Shown here piece by piece: positions 11,755 through 25,417 of a stretch of DNA of 64,000 nt; positions within the stretch are counted from its first letter, which is position 1; each line of letters opens with the position of its first letter. The stretch spans positions 11,428,771-11,492,770 of the forward strand of contig JAQFVV010000018.1 in NCBI GenBank assembly GCA_028023455.1, in the 5' to 3' direction. Made by a program: the position numbers and the translations under genes. The notes beneath the pieces were generated by a model, which had not been told where the DNA came from, ran no database searches, and worked only from the letters and a program-made list of their open reading frames with translations. The DNA comes from Epiperipatus broadwayi. Its lineage: Eukaryota > Onychophora > Udeonychophora > Euonychophora > Peripatidae.

Positions 11755-12270
11755 TATGAAGTAAGACAAAGAAAATTATGAAATGATTTGGTTTATTAGA
11801 AAAATTTATAATGCTTGGAAAGATTGTGGTGAATAAAGATGACAATCAGTATTACAATAACAAATGTGTCATGAAGAACCTGAAATACCAATTAGGTAAT
11901 AGTTCAAATACTATTCGTATGATCATTAGGAATTGACAAAGATTAGATGGCAATTAATAATAATCCATAATAAATATATAAATCAATATAAAATACCCTG
12001 AAATAAATCCATTGAACTTCAAATGCAAAAGATTTTAAAAGAAATTTGTAAAGTGAAAAACTCAATAATGTTCAGCAAAATGTTTTATTTTCATTAGTTA
12101 AGTTTTAACACTTCCTTCATTAAAAAATGAATTTGTTCATGTCAAATGTATTCCCATTTTAATTTTTGCAATGAAAGAAATCTTGTATCTTCAGTGATTA
12201 CAGTTACTGTTTTCTTGATTTATTTTTTCAAAAATATATTTAAGATAAGTTTTCAGAATGAATTATATTT
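11755..12270 (+). repeat. Local duplication, second copy
   Basis: Diverged direct copy of 10,490-11,030, with several small indels. The copies bracket the LINE-like fragment at 11.2-11.64 kb, so the repeated unit is probably part of the same old element. Confidence 0.7.
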
Positions 12271-13420
<1,150 letters not shown>

Positions 13421-13512
13421 CTAAAAATATATATCAATGAAATTTTTTTTTAGTAATAATATTAATGTGAAAATATTGTAACATTTTAAAATGCATTATA
13501 CATACTGTGTGA

Positions 13513-13545
<33 letters not shown>

Positions 13546-14540
13546 TAAGCTATGTATGTAATATATTAAATTGAAGATTTTCACGGGCTAGATATAAATG
13601 AAATATTATTATCCGGGTATAATTTATTGAAAATATATGTATATAATACATAAATAAAAACCAACTGTCATCAATGTGCAAAATAGAATCCATATATTAT
13701 AAAATTATTAATAGTCAAGACAGCTTATGGAAGTGAACATGATATCAGTCTGATGTACTGTATCAAAAGTCCAAATATGCATTCTGTTTAGCACATTGAT
13801 GATGTGTTTATTAATGATATTCATTATGTAAAGCTACTGTGGATTTAAGTTTTATAACCTTTAAAGAAGATTTTTATTATAAGTAAATTTTAAATAATAT
13901 ATTTTTATGCTTATCAATAAATATATGTTAAAATTATTTAAAAACTGCCATATGAAGCATTTGGAACACTTTATTTAAAAATTAAGTTATAACATTATTT
14001 GATAGAGACATAGTATTCTTCAAATTTATGACCTCTTTTAAATAAAAATAATTTTGTTACTTATCTCATTATTTCAACACTCAAATAACTTAGACAAACT
14101 TTTTTGTCACAACTGTATAATATTAACCAGTTATCTGACAAACTGCAAGTTCTACACTTTAATCTAACAGCTTTCTCCAACATTTTTTATTCTTTGTTTT
14201 ATCTTTCAAACACTTTATTAATTAAAGTTCTTCTTTATATCACTAACGATACTTTTTTTTCTATTTCTCTTAACTGTGACAAATTTTTCTAACATATTCT
14301 TCATAATTTCACTGTCTCTAAATATATTATGAGATAATCCAATTCATTAAAAATATCTATAATACTGAGAAAGATTTAGGGCGAAAAAAAAAGTTAACCA
14401 TCACTGGAACGGGAACATTATCATGATAAAGAAAATCCCTTTGAGCAGTCTGAAAAATCAAAGAAATTATAGGTCATTCTGGAATAATATAGGATCACCA
14501 AAGCTGATATTTTATGGCATCTAATAAAACAATAAATATA
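13421..14540. other. Putative intron of the ZNF330-like gene
   Basis: Upstream, on the minus strand, of the exon. It contains a (TA)n(CA)n microsatellite at 13,513-13,545. The ORF at 14,104-14,292 has no recognised domain. No second exon is seen. Confidence 0.45.
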
Positions 14541-14800
14541 AGTGCAATCTATTCCAATTCTGTTTCATAAGTTGCTTAATAAATGTCTTCTTAATTAATC
14601 TTTTCAATACTTTAACAATTCTAACCTTATCTTTCCATCTTATCTCTTCCATTCTTCAAAATTATTTTTCAAAACCTTCAATATTTTTTCACCTATTTCC
14701 AAATCATCCAATTTCTGCTTTGTATAAAGCTATATTCCTAATAAGCCTCTTTTTAAAACCTAACTGTAACAAATTATAAAATAACTACTTTTATTAGAAG
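14541..14800 (-). pseudogene. Remnant of a LINE C-terminal region
   Basis: With stops read through, the minus strand gives KRLIRNIALYKAEI, then FGN, then KNIEGFEK and WKDKVRIVKVLKRLIKKTF. This resembles the segment after the RT domain in RTE-like elements, where a LYGAETW-type motif is followed by a polar helix, RMEKIKWTDR and LKRIGEERTL. It belongs to a different and older subfamily than the four RTE copies described elsewhere. The identification rests on motif spacing alone. Confidence 0.4.
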
Positions 14801-16330
14801 ACTGGTTAGCTGTTACAAATCTCACTCCAATATCAGACATTATTAAATATTTAAAAAAAAAAGTAATACTTAAAAAACATTAAATTACTTATTTCTGTCA
14901 CTATCACTTTAATTTTTTATCAACTACATTAAAATAAATAAATAATTCAATGGCTTTATTGCTTGAGAGTTCATAATAAGATTGAGTGCTGGAAGTGCCA
15001 GAGCAGGAATCAATTTGAGAATCTTAGCTCAGAGTTTAATACTCTATTCTTCATTAAACTACCAACTCCATTTATATATTATAAATGGATAATAGATAGT
15101 GCTGATGCCTTCTTGTCTTATGTAAGCAGCCATTATGTAATGAATGGAGACATTATCCATGATGGTGAAGATGAATATCCACACATTTGATAGTCAGCCA
15201 TTATATACCCACATGACATTATATCACTTATCTAATTCTCAGCATCATAAAAAAAATCATTTATTCATCATAACATAGATCAGACATCTGGATAATTGCT
15301 AAAACAACCCATTATTATTGAATATGTGATATGATTAATCAAAATATAATATCAAGAAAGTAATATTGATGAACTAATTTTATTTCACTAGCAATTATCA
15401 CTATTAATTAGTTCTCTGGATTGACAACAAAAAAAAAAAAACTAGCTAGTGCAAATCAATTTTATTAGTTTGAGGTTAAAAATGCTTTTCAAACCTCTGG
15501 CAATATCTTCAGTAGAAAGACAGATTTTTCTATCTTTGATATTTCTTATTTTCTTCTACTATGATACCTATGATGTAGCACAATTTGAATCACTTGAAAA
15601 TTATCTTCTGTGCATCAGATGACCCAACAATCACATATATAAATGTAATATAAGCCATAATGCAATTAGATTGGAATTGGGACAAAATAGGGAGATAATT
15701 ATTATGATTAAAATTTAAAACATTATTTTAATAACAAAAAACTAAGAAAAGAAATTTCAAGTAAAAATTATGTTGGATACATATATAAATCGCTTTATAT
15801 GTTAAATAGCGATATACAACACATAAAGTCTATATCATGTTATATATGTTTAATACATTCGTAATCTGAAAATTTACACTATTTGAAGTATTTTATATTA
15901 AAAAATATATATAATTAGCAACAATATATATATAAAAGCAAAATTAAAGAAAATATAAAATCTTAAAAAAAACAAAAAAACAATTAATAGAGTTTACTAA
16001 TTATCTTTTTTCTTTTATTAAAATTTATGTTACTATACTGAAAAATATTTTAATCAACTATTATTTTCAGTATTTCAATAAGTATAATTTAAATGAAATT
16101 ATTATTTAACTGTTAAATATTATTGCTTATTATTACTGTATAAGATACATTTTTTGGAAAAATATTTTTTTAATAATCTGCAAAGCAATTTTCCTTTTGC
16201 AAGATAAATTCTTCAAGTTTTGTTTCCAAGTATTGCTCCCCCCCCCCCCCACACACACACCCTTTAACTTTATTTGATTTTAATTATTTATCTTAATAAG
16301 TATTGATCATTATATATTGTACAAATTTTA
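14801..16330. other. Non-coding AT-rich DNA
   Basis: No gene recognised. The ORF at 14,963-15,190 (75 aa, + strand) has a single CxxC but no domain I know, no splice context and no family match; I leave it unannotated. Poly-C followed by a CA run lies at 16,239-16,263. Confidence 0.4.
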
Positions 16331-16345
16331 TTGTACACCATTTCT

Positions 16346-16551
16346 TCTAGAGTTAGAATGGCCATACTCATTTATCAGTGGCTACTAATGACGATTAATC
16401 TTGATGCCTCACATGCAATTTCAATTTGTATGAATATTCAAATGCGATTGTATGTTTATACAATCACATTTTTATTCTTTAATTATATTCGAAACAATTC
16501 TGACTCCAATCTTTTCTTTATTCTGGAATTAGAATGACCACACTCATTTAA
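16346..16551. repeat. Direct repeat pair about 175 bp apart
   Basis: TTAGAATGGCCATACTCATTT at the left recurs as TTAGAATGACCACACTCATTT at the right, about 175 bp further on. The interior has an AT-rich self-complementary stretch around TGTATGTTTATACAATCACA. It could be a two-unit array or a decayed small transposon. Confidence 0.45.
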
Positions 16552-16729
16552 CACGTTTTCCTCAAATTGCGATTTTTAAATATTTAAAATCTGTTTTTTA
16601 TTTCAAATTTGTGGGAAAACAGTAAGGACTATGCAAGCATAAACTACATTGTTCTTTTTATTATCTTTCAGATAATATATACCATGTTTGTCTATAATAA
16701 AAATTTGAATTTTTATTTAAATAAATTCA

Positions 16730-17145
16730 CCCCCCCCCTTTTATCAGACTGTATGAAGACCATATTAAATTTTTAAATGGGAAAAAATAGATTCTGACAA
16801 AGATTCAAACATCAGCAATTATTTTTTAATTTCTAGGTCATTGGACTTCAGGAGAATACTTTATTATCTAGCACTTCTCATTAATTTCAACATTTATTTT
16901 TGAAATATAAATTAATTCCTTTAGCAGTGAAAAAACAAAAAAAAGAATAAGCAAATTTAGTGGTATACTGGACTTTTCATCCGACAAGTGAAAATGCCAT
17001 TGAACTTAGTAAATGAGTATAAGTCTTTTTTGTTTCCAGATCTGAATTTTGTCATTACAAGTGAATAGTAAATATTATATATATATATAGTTACTTTTTG
17101 TGATAAAATTATTAATGAAAGTATGCCAATAAAAAAAATTCAGAA
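16730..17145. other. AT-rich DNA preceding piggyBac copy A
   Basis: No motif recognised. It has a poly-C tract at 16,731-16,738 and a TA microsatellite near 17,078. Part of it may be the decayed 5' end of the piggyBac-like element. Confidence 0.3.
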
Positions 17146-17433
17146 TTGAAAAAATATGTCATAAGTTGCAAATTGGCTATTTTTTGCTGTAAAACTGTAT
17201 ACACAATTTCTTATAAAGCATATATAGTTCAGCTGGGGAATATTTGGGGATCATATTTAAATACAAGTCTGAAGCAGCTTTATTTAGCAGATCTAATAAC
17301 TCACCATAGGTTTCACAATCTGTTATCATGCCTGCATTTCAATAATAATGAAAAAATGTCAGATAATAAAAGTAAAGATTTTGACCAAATATACAAAATT
17401 AGGCCAATATATACACACACCAGTGCAACATAA
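17146..17433 (+). pseudogene. piggyBac transposase fragment
   Basis: A 95-codon open stretch whose second half reads DLITHHRF, LLSCLHFNNNE and KSKDFDQIYKIRP. This is the well-known piggyBac (DDE_Tnp_1_7) block of an H/R-R-F motif, LHFNDN, then D-x-L-x-KIRP, which lies just before the first catalytic Asp region. The reading frame then breaks, although CISDA*KS after it still resembles the next family motif (A-Y-Q-M-H-x-E) in another frame. The ORF starts mid-domain, so the ATG is probably not a true start. Catalytic residues are not preserved. Confidence 0.75.
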
Positions 17434-19340
17434 ATTCAAAGCTGCATATCAGATGCATAAAAAAGTAGTAGTTAAATGAGCATTCCTTAAATTTGCTAAT
17501 CAGAAGATAATGCTGTTGTGTCTAATTAAAATATATACATGTGTATTGTAAAGTTGCTAATAAAATCTTTATTGTGTGTGTGCATATATAAGACAGAAAA
17601 CAAATAAAATACACTCACAATACTCTAGAAAATTTAGCTATGCAATTAAATAAAAATATGCTAATTTGTAAATTAAGCCAAATAAAAATTGCAGTATCAG
17701 CTATTGTGTGTAGAAAAACAGCAACACATTATCATGTAGTACAGTGTATACTAATGGAAAAATAGTACTTGCAGAGTATAATGCAATGAAGTGTACAATT
17801 AGTACATTGATGAGAGAATGCAAAAAGATTCTCTAATTTTATCTGCAAGAGTATTTAATGTTCAAACAATTAGTTGAAATAATATTATATCTACTAATTT
17901 GTTACATATACTGTATATATGCAGAATAAATAAACTCTAGTTGTTACGTTTTAAATCTTTAACTTATATATTTATTTTTAAAATAAATATTGATGCTAGT
18001 TCATGTTAAAATTGCCTGTGTATATAGCAATGGCAGCACTACGATCACAAAAAAATTGTAAAAGGAGAAGTTTCAATGATGGATTTGTGTAGATAGCCAT
18101 AATGGGTATGTGAACCATATGGAGTTGTAAATAGGTAAAAAATACAACTTATTATGCTAGGTAGTATTTGGGCACTCAAACAATGCTTTGAGTAGTTTTA
18201 CAACATTCAAAAAGAAAATATTGTGTTATTTGCCTTAAAAAAAAAAAAGAATATGAAAGTTGGAGTGATGATAATAAATTAAGTTCTCAAAGAGGTGGCT
18301 TCAGTCTTAAACAATTAAAATTTAGATAGGTAATGTACCTCTTCAAACTCTACCTCATTTAGCTTCTTCAGATATGTTGACTAATGTGCCAGCTCCACTC
18401 AACAACTTTCTGTGTACATGGTTTGACTTTGTTGAATAAATCATAAATAATTTTGTTGGGTAAGTAATATTTGTGTTTTTATTTACAGGCAATCATCAAC
18501 TTTCATATCTAAATGGTTCCTGAAATTTGTACCAAAGTTAAAATGTACAAAAGTAGAACAATATATATAAAAAAAAGTATTTTTAAAATATTTATTTTTT
18601 AATGAGATGTATTAACATATATATGAATAACACTTTATTGATTAGTATCTGGTGTTTTCTTTATAAATTTATCAAGAGATAGTTGAACTGTATTCTTTTT
18701 CTTTTCTTAATAAAAAGTTCCATAATTAGCTGTCTCTTTTTCTATTGCCCTTAATATGAAATAGCAAATTGTATGAAAGTAAAATGTATGAAAGTCGAGG
18801 ATTGCCTGTATGTTTATTTTGATACATAGTTATAATAACATTTTATTATTTGTAAACAATCATTTTGTAGTAACTACTTGATTTTATATTTTAGGTGGAT
18901 TCTACACACAAATAATAAAAAGAGCATTATTAATATTTTACATTGCACTAAATCTATACCATGCTTAGCATTTGAACCATTTACACACTGAAGAAAATTT
19001 AGACTTATTCATCTCTGTTACTTTCTCTTCATTTAATATATACAGACCTCTGCCAGGAAAATTTTATGGGGTTTCTTGAAAAACAAAAAATATCAATGAT
19101 TCTATTTTTTGATGTTTTGGATTAATGAATAGTCATAGCTAAGTGATTTGTCATTTTATTGGAAATTTTATAGTATGGAATGTAATGAACCTGTTCTGAA
19201 AAAACATAAAAATAATAATTAAAAAAATTTTTTTTTAAAAATTTCAAATGTGTAATGACTATATTTTTTCAGCTTATTACATTCCTTCGTTTTTTTATCT
19301 TTTTAATAACATTAACTCCATGATTTCTGCAGAATGCCAA
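17146..19340 (+). mobile_element. piggyBac-like transposon remnant, copy A
   Basis: The left part encodes a transposase fragment (17,146-17,433). A second piece near 18,060-18,130 reads as a broken form of the DSNNGYV-HME-type piggyBac motif. The right part, about 18,320-19,340, aligns to copy B at 21,700-22,320 and then 30,820-30,930. Examples of shared phrases are ACCTCTTCAAACTC, the block ending in AATGAACCTGTT, and TTATTACATTCCTT. No clear terminal inverted repeat was found. Transposase parts are separated by non-coding DNA, so the copy is dead. Confidence 0.7.
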
Positions 19341-20129
19341 TTGAAATTATTTTTAAAATCTTAATTGCTTCTGATTACTGCCAGCATTTAGCAGTTGTGT
19401 ATATTCAAATTAGCAATCTTCAGTTTTAACTTACAATAAAAAATTCAGCATTCATTTTCCTTTTAGAAAATATAATTTTTTTTTCTCTGCGATAAAAAAG
19501 TAATAATTTTATGATTTTTCCAAATAAGCACATTTACTTCTTTTTTTCATTTTAGATATTCTTACAGTTTAATGTTTACCAAGAAATTTTGAGCAGAGAA
19601 TAATGGATTATTCAACTAATCCTAGCATTGACAATGATTTCTCTAAGTGAGACTTAGAGACAAAGCTTTCTCATAATTTTCTGCTAGTGATTTCTTAAAA
19701 GTAATAATAATTATAGTATTAAAAAAAAAAAAAAAAAGAATTAACAAGCCATCTTTGTCCATAAATGTGATTGTCTTTACTGTATAGTCTTTTTCCTAAT
19801 AAATCGGAATGAGTTTTTACTGTTGAACATTATTATCAAGGTTTTCAATCATTCAGAAGCCCCCCCCCCCCCAATTACTTCATAGAAAAATAAATTTAAA
19901 AAATCACTTGTGATATTAACAAATACAAGAAAGATTCCAGGTCGGAAAATTTATATCGTAAATTAGCATATTTTTGTTATGATAAGATGAATTTGTTGCA
20001 GATCATCTGTATGTGTGTATATAGATAGGGAATATCTGGATTTTGACCAGAAACAAAGTCATTTTTATTTTTCAGAAGTTAGGATTCTTTTCATATATTT
20101 TTTGATCTAAACTTTAACAATAATTAAAA
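19341..20129. other. AT-rich DNA between piggyBac copies A and B
   Basis: No coding region recognised. Homopolymers are prominent: poly-A at 19,722-19,738 and poly-C at 19,860-19,872. The 5' limit of copy B could lie anywhere in here. Confidence 0.35.
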
Positions 20130-20329
20130 AAATGCAAATATTAAAAGTAAAATTGTGATAAAATTTAGGCCAATTATATACATATGTTATGGTTGAAGTG
20201 ATTAATTGGTTAATATTAATAATGACCAGTTATTCTTAATAATAACCAAATAAGACAATCAAAGTGAGTAGTTTTAAGAAATTTATCACATGAACCGGTA
20301 GTTAGTCATAATTCTCAATTATCAACAAT

Positions 20330-20445
20330 AAATGCAATAAATTTCAATAACATTAGGTTCGTGACTGTCAACAGTAAATTTAATACATTTCAATACTATT
20401 AGGTTCATGACTATCAATAGTAAATATAATACATTAGGTTGGAAG
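20330..20445 (+). repeat. Three-unit tandem repeat of about 53 bp
   Basis: Units contain TTTCAATA-CATTAGGTTC, then GTGACTGTCAACAGTAAAT or ATGACTATCAATAGTAAAT, then AATACATT. It lies inside the mariner-like element, just left of its coding remnant. Confidence 0.6.
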
Positions 20446-20600
20446 CTTCTCCATATTCCAGAGGAAAGGAATCATATCACTGTTGTGTTTTGGCCAACCC
20501 ATTCACTTAGTCCTGATTACTATGTTATTGAAAGAGATTGTTTTTTATTTATGTCTATTGCTAGTGTGATTGGCACATTGTTTTTACATTTTCATTAATT
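20430..20600 (+). pseudogene. mariner transposase C-terminal remnant
   Basis: An open stretch reads LGWKLLHIP, then WPTHSLSPDYY and FLFMSI. Mariner transposases end with L-G-W-E-V-L-x-HP-x-YSPDLAPSDYHLF around the last catalytic Asp; the LGWKLLHIP and SPD elements fit, but the middle is rearranged and the DDE residues cannot be placed. The TA-flanked inverted repeats around it make this the most likely reading. Confidence 0.45.
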
Positions 20601-22349
20601 TTATGTTAGCTGTAATCATAATGGAGAGTTTAGATATAATGAAGAAACGATTTAATGATCAAATGAATAATTTGAAATAAAAAAAAAAAAGAAACCAAAA
20701 CCCATTCGTTTTCGCTAAAAGTTAAAAAAAATAAAGAGAAGTTTTCATTTTGCAGAATGCCAATATTTATCAATGATGCAATATGTAAAAATTGAAAGGG
20801 GTTAAAAAACACATCATACCCGTTAAAAGTGAAAATGAATCAATAATATATTTTACACTATTTTGGAAGAGAATTTTCATTTAATTCAATTGGTCCTGCT
20901 AAGTGAAACAGAATGATGAAAGAGTTTAAAGCAAAGTATAAGAACGTTACCATAGAAAATGTTATGCTGTATTTAAACCTTTATAAAAATATAAACTTTT
21001 ACCTAATTCAAGTTTTCCTATTTGCATCATATTTCTTATTTGTATAATTTTAGCATAATTTGATACATAATACAACAATAAATAAATAAAAATATTAAAA
21101 TTAATAAATAACAAATATTATACAATATATATTTTTTACATTTACCAGACACTTGTTGGTAATTATTAATAATTACCTTGTCAATGTGATTTTTAGATAT
21201 TTTTTATCACTTTGATCAATACACCTGGTAATTATTAATAATAACCAGAATTATTACTTTAACTATAACATATGTATGGGACCACAATTTTATATATATA
21301 TTCATGATCACTATGATTTAGACTTTAGAGCTGTATATCAGATGGACAGAGAAGTGATAATTGATAAAACTATTAAGAAATTTAATGACTACAGTAACAG
21401 GAAATAATATGATCACTCAAAACCAATAAAGTGAGATTCCAAATGATGGTTCTGTGGCAGATAGCCATTATCAATTGGGTTCACATTATGGATCAGTGCA
21501 TTTAATCATAATGGTCATGTATGCCATATGAAGTTTTTCATAGGTAAAAATATAACTTATGATATCTTGTAATATTCAAAAAGAAAATGCTGTGTTGTCT
21601 GCTTAAAAAAAATACATGCAAGTTTTTTTGACTGTGCAGTGATGAATAGACACACTATAAAAGTGTTCAGAGAGACTCTTTTATTGCTTATCAACTGAAA
21701 TAGGCAATGCACCTCTTCAAACTCCACCTCACTTAGTTTTATTCAGGAGTGTTGATTGACATGCCAGCTCCTGCAACTTCTTCCTGTGTTGATGCTTTGA
21801 CTTTGTAACCAGAAAAGAAGTCATGAATAGTTCTATTGGGTATATTATACCAATATTTTTATTTATATGTTTATTCTTTTGCTGCAACGTTAAAGTAACA
21901 TTTAATTGCTTGCAAACAATCATTTTACAATAATCACTTAATTTTAACGGATTCTACTTAACAGTAAAATCTTTTTCAGTGGGTAAAAGAAAGTTAATAA
22001 AAATAGCATTATTATTATTAATATTCTACATTGCACTAAATTTAAACCTTTTTTTTTTCTGTTTAGCTTCATATGTATTGTATCTGAGCCATTTACAACA
22101 TAAAGACTATTTTAGACTTATTCTTCTCTACCATTTTCTTTTCATTAATTGTACAGATACCTACAAGGAAGAAAGAAATAAGTGATTTCTAGGAAAAATG
22201 AAAAAAAAAAACCTTTTTTTTTTTGATGTTTTAGAAAATGGATTGTCTTAGATAAATTATATTTATTCTATTGGAAATTTTGCAAGGAATGTAATGAACC
22301 TGTTAATAACAAAATAATTTTTAAAAGTATAAAAATCTTATTTTTTGGC

Positions 22350-22870
22350 ACTGTTTTACAGTGTGCTCCCCAATCATTTTGGTTTCTAATGGGAGTCCCA
22401 AACCCATTGCAGACCCAACCAAGCACTAAATAAAGTCAGATAAAACCAGGATGGCATTCATAATGTTCCAATTATTTTGACCATTCATTAAAAAAAAGCT
22501 ATTTTCATCAAAAATTAAAATAGAAACATGCAAATTTTGTAGAACTGTGCTCAATAAAAAACAAATATGTCTAGAATTCAAAACATGAAACTTACTAATA
22601 ATTAAAAAAATGACTAGATTGAAAATAATAAGCAAAAATCATGTGACCAAAAGTTCAAATTACTGCTGCAATCAAATAAACAGGCAAATTTTTTAAAACT
22701 ATGCTCAATCACAAAAAAAAAAAAAACAACCATCAAATACCCTTAGAAAAAGAAAATAGCAAATATATTAAAATTTAGATGATGACAGAGTTGAAAATAA
22801 AAAGCAAAAATCACATGACCAAAAAGATCAAATTATTGCCAAAATCATCACATGAACCCCACCCCACCCC
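22350..22870 (+). repeat. Left outer arm of FB1
   Basis: It pairs with 30,310-30,796. Inside it, blocks such as GTGACCAAAA-TTCAAATT recur (near 22,644 and 22,817), each near the phrase AGCAAAAATCA. This suggests the outer arm also has an internal subrepeat. Confidence 0.75.
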
Positions 22871-22950
22871 CTCCACTGAATAACATTAGTAAGGTATTAT
22901 ATTTATAAAATAATCTAATATTATAATAAACTAATAAATCAACATAAAAG

Positions 22951-24665
22951 GATTCCAATTTATTGTGTATAAACTAACACATATTACTTTTAAAATATAG
23001 TGGTAACCATGTACTTGGATAAATGTGAGAATGGCAGCCGAAAGAAAAAATGCATAAACTAAAACAGGAAAAAAAATCTGTTTAAGGTAAAATAATATAA
23101 TATTCTAATTAACCAAAAAACACATTTTTTTAGATTCCAATTTATTGTGTGTAAACTAATGTATTCTACTTTTAAAATATAGTGGTAACCATGTGCTGGG
23201 GTAAACATAAGAATGGTACTGAAAGAAACATTGCATAAACTAAAATAACCTAACATAATTAACCAATAATAAATCCACATAAAAAGATTCCAATTTATTG
23301 TATATAGTCTAACACATTTTATTCTTAAAATATTGCAGTCACCACATCCTGAATAAACATAAGAATGACAGCTGAAAGCAAAATTGCATAAACTAAAACA
23401 AGAAATGTGTTTAGACTAAAATAATCCAAATAAGCTAAAATAATCTAATATTATAATTAACCAAAAAAAAACAACAACAATAAATCGACAAAAATAGATT
23501 ACAATTTATTGTGGGTAAACTAATGCAGTTTGCTATTAAAATATGGCGGTAACATGTTCAAATAAGCTTAAGAATAGCAACCAAAAGAAAAAATGCATAA
23601 GCTAAAACAAGAAATGTACTTAAGCTAAAATAATCTAATATTTTAATTAACCAAAAAAAAAAAAAAAACAATAAATTCCCATAAAAAGATTCCAATTTAT
23701 TGTGTGTAAAGTAACATATTTTATATTTAAAAATATTATGGTAATCGTATGGTGAATAAACATAAGAATGGCAGCCAAAAAAAAAAATTGCAAAAACTAA
23801 AACAAGAAATGAACTTAAATTAAAATAATCTAATATTATAACTAACCAAAAAAACCAAAAAAAAAAACAAAAAACAAATACACAGTATAAGCTAAAATAA
23901 TCTAATATTATAATTAACAATAATAAAAAAATATAATAAATCCACATAAAAAGATTCCAATTTATTGATTATAAACTAACCCATTTTATAACCACGTGTT
24001 GAATAAACGTAAGAATGGCAGCTGAAATAAAAATTGCATAAGCTAAAACAAGAAATGTGCTTAAACTAAAATAATGTAATATTATATAATTGATAATAAA
24101 AAAAATACATAGTATAAGTTAAAGTAGTCTAATATTATAATTATCCAAAAAAAAACAACAACTAATAAATCAACAAAAATAATTCCAATTTATTGTGTGT
24201 AAACTAATGCAGTTTGCTATTAAAAATATGATGGTAACCACTCATGGATAAACAAGAATGGCAGTCAAAAGAAAAATTGCATAGGCTAAAACAAGGAATG
24301 AGCTTTATCTAAAATAATCAAATATTATAAATGAGCAGTAAATGGTCCGTTTTTAATCTATATAAAATATTCAAATTTATTCTGCTACAGTAAAGCATTT
24401 TAGTTTTAAAATATGGGGCAGAACAAGCACATGTGCATGGGTTTATGTAAAAATGGCAAACAAAGGAAAAATTGCATAAACTAAAACAAGAAATATTCTT
24501 AAGTTAAAATAATCTAATATAATTAATCAAAAAAAAAAAAATTCACATAAAAAATTCCAATTTCTTGTGTGCAAACTAATGCATTTTGCTGTTAAAAAAT
24601 GGCAGTGGCCATGTATTGAAAGAACAATAGCCAAAAAATAAATTGTATAAGCTAAAACAAATATT
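22951..24665 (+). repeat. FB1 left tandem array, about nine units
   Basis: Units of about 150-265 bp, mostly near 190, start at ATTCCAATTTATTGTG-like phrases near 22,952, 23,135, 23,287, 23,498, 23,690, 23,957, 24,182, 24,371 and 24,560. Each unit carries, in order, AAACTAATGCA, TTAAAATATGG, GTTGAATAAAC, AAGAATGGCAGC, AAAATTGCATAAGCTAAAAC, AAGAAATGT, AAAATAATCTAATATTATAA and an A-run. The unit at 24,371 belongs to a diverged subtype (ATTCAAATTTATTCTG) that recurs at 25,772. Confidence 0.85.
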
Positions 24666-24670
24666 ATATA

Positions 24671-25417
24671 TAGAATTCGCAAAATAAACTCTTAACAAGC
24701 TTTGCAAAATATCCCCAATCCCAGACTGGTTTCTGCTACTGGTATCCTCAGTGAGGTGCTAGGATATTCAAGCATTAGAGTTAAAATACCGGGATAAGCC
24801 CCGCACTTTATCTAATGTATAATTATTAAGTAGAAAATCTGAAATTTTCAGACATCCATGTCTTCCAACCCAGCTATCTAACTTAAATAGCCATATGGAA
24901 CTGAACTAAGTTCAGATACATCATATATTAATAGCTTTAGCAATATAAGATCACCAAAGCAATAGCAAAAATAAAATTACAAAAAAAATCAAATCAGATG
25001 TCATATGACCTAATTTAATAAGCTTGTATTTACAAGTGTTATACACAGAGCTCGCAAAATAAGCTCTTAATAAGCTTTGCAGAATATTCCCAACCTCAGA
25101 ACCGTTTCTGCTATTGGAGTCCTCAGTGAGGTGCTAGGATATTCAATCATTAGATTAAAAATACTAGGATACGCCCCGCACTTTATCTAATGTATAACTA
25201 TTAAGTAGAAAATCTGAAATTTTCAGACATCTATATGTCTTTCAATCTAGCTATCTAATTTAAATAGCCATATGGGACTGAACTAAGTTCAGATGCACCA
25301 TATATTAATAGCTTTAGCAATATAGTAGAAACCAGCCTGGGGTTGGGGATATTCTGCAAAGCTTATTAAGAGCTTAAATTAGGTCATGTGACATCTGACT
25401 TGATTTTTTTTTTGTAA
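24671..25417. mobile_element. Tandem-dimer repeat inserted in the FB1 left array
   Basis: Two direct units begin at 24,674 and 25,050 (period about 375 bp). Both contain GCTTTGCA-AATAT-CCCAA, CCTCAGTGAGGTGCTAGGAT, CGCCCCGCACTTTATCTAA or a near copy, and ATCTGAAATTTTCAGA. At the right end (25,325-25,417) comes an inverted copy of the junction sequence (rc of the AATCAGATGTCATATGACC and AATAAGCTTTGCAGAATAT regions). The two sides resume FB1 array sequence. No ORF is present. It behaves like a non-autonomous element that has partly duplicated itself. Confidence 0.65.

Larger units (their letters stand above)
20181..21274. mobile_element. mariner/Tc1-like element nested in piggyBac copy B
   Basis: The ends are perfect inverted decamers, CATATGTTAT and ATAACATATG, each flanked by TA. 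TA is the target duplication known for the Tc1/mariner superfamily. The inverted similarity continues inward about 90 bp and includes repeats of TAATTATTAATAA. The inserted piece is 1,094 bp. Removing it joins two parts of the piggyBac transposase reading, which supports the boundaries. The left half also holds a three-unit direct repeat (20,330-20,445). Confidence 0.7.

Noticed and set aside
14380-14530. Possible RT block (NYRPIS-like) near an NQRNYRSFWN reading
   Set aside because: Only a few residues match and the surrounding frame does not fit; not enough to call.
14963-15190. 75-aa plus-strand ORF with one CxxC
   Set aside because: No family, no second zinc-ligand pair and no splice sites; treated as chance.
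16239-16252. Poly-C and poly-G tracts (also 19,860; 27,226; 45,153) as regulatory sites
   Set aside because: Homopolymers scattered in repeat DNA; no adjoining promoter or gene.
23059-23947. Minus-strand ORFs rich in Phe, Leu and Tyr within the FB1 array
   Set aside because: They are readings of the AT-rich tandem units and repeat with them; not membrane proteins.
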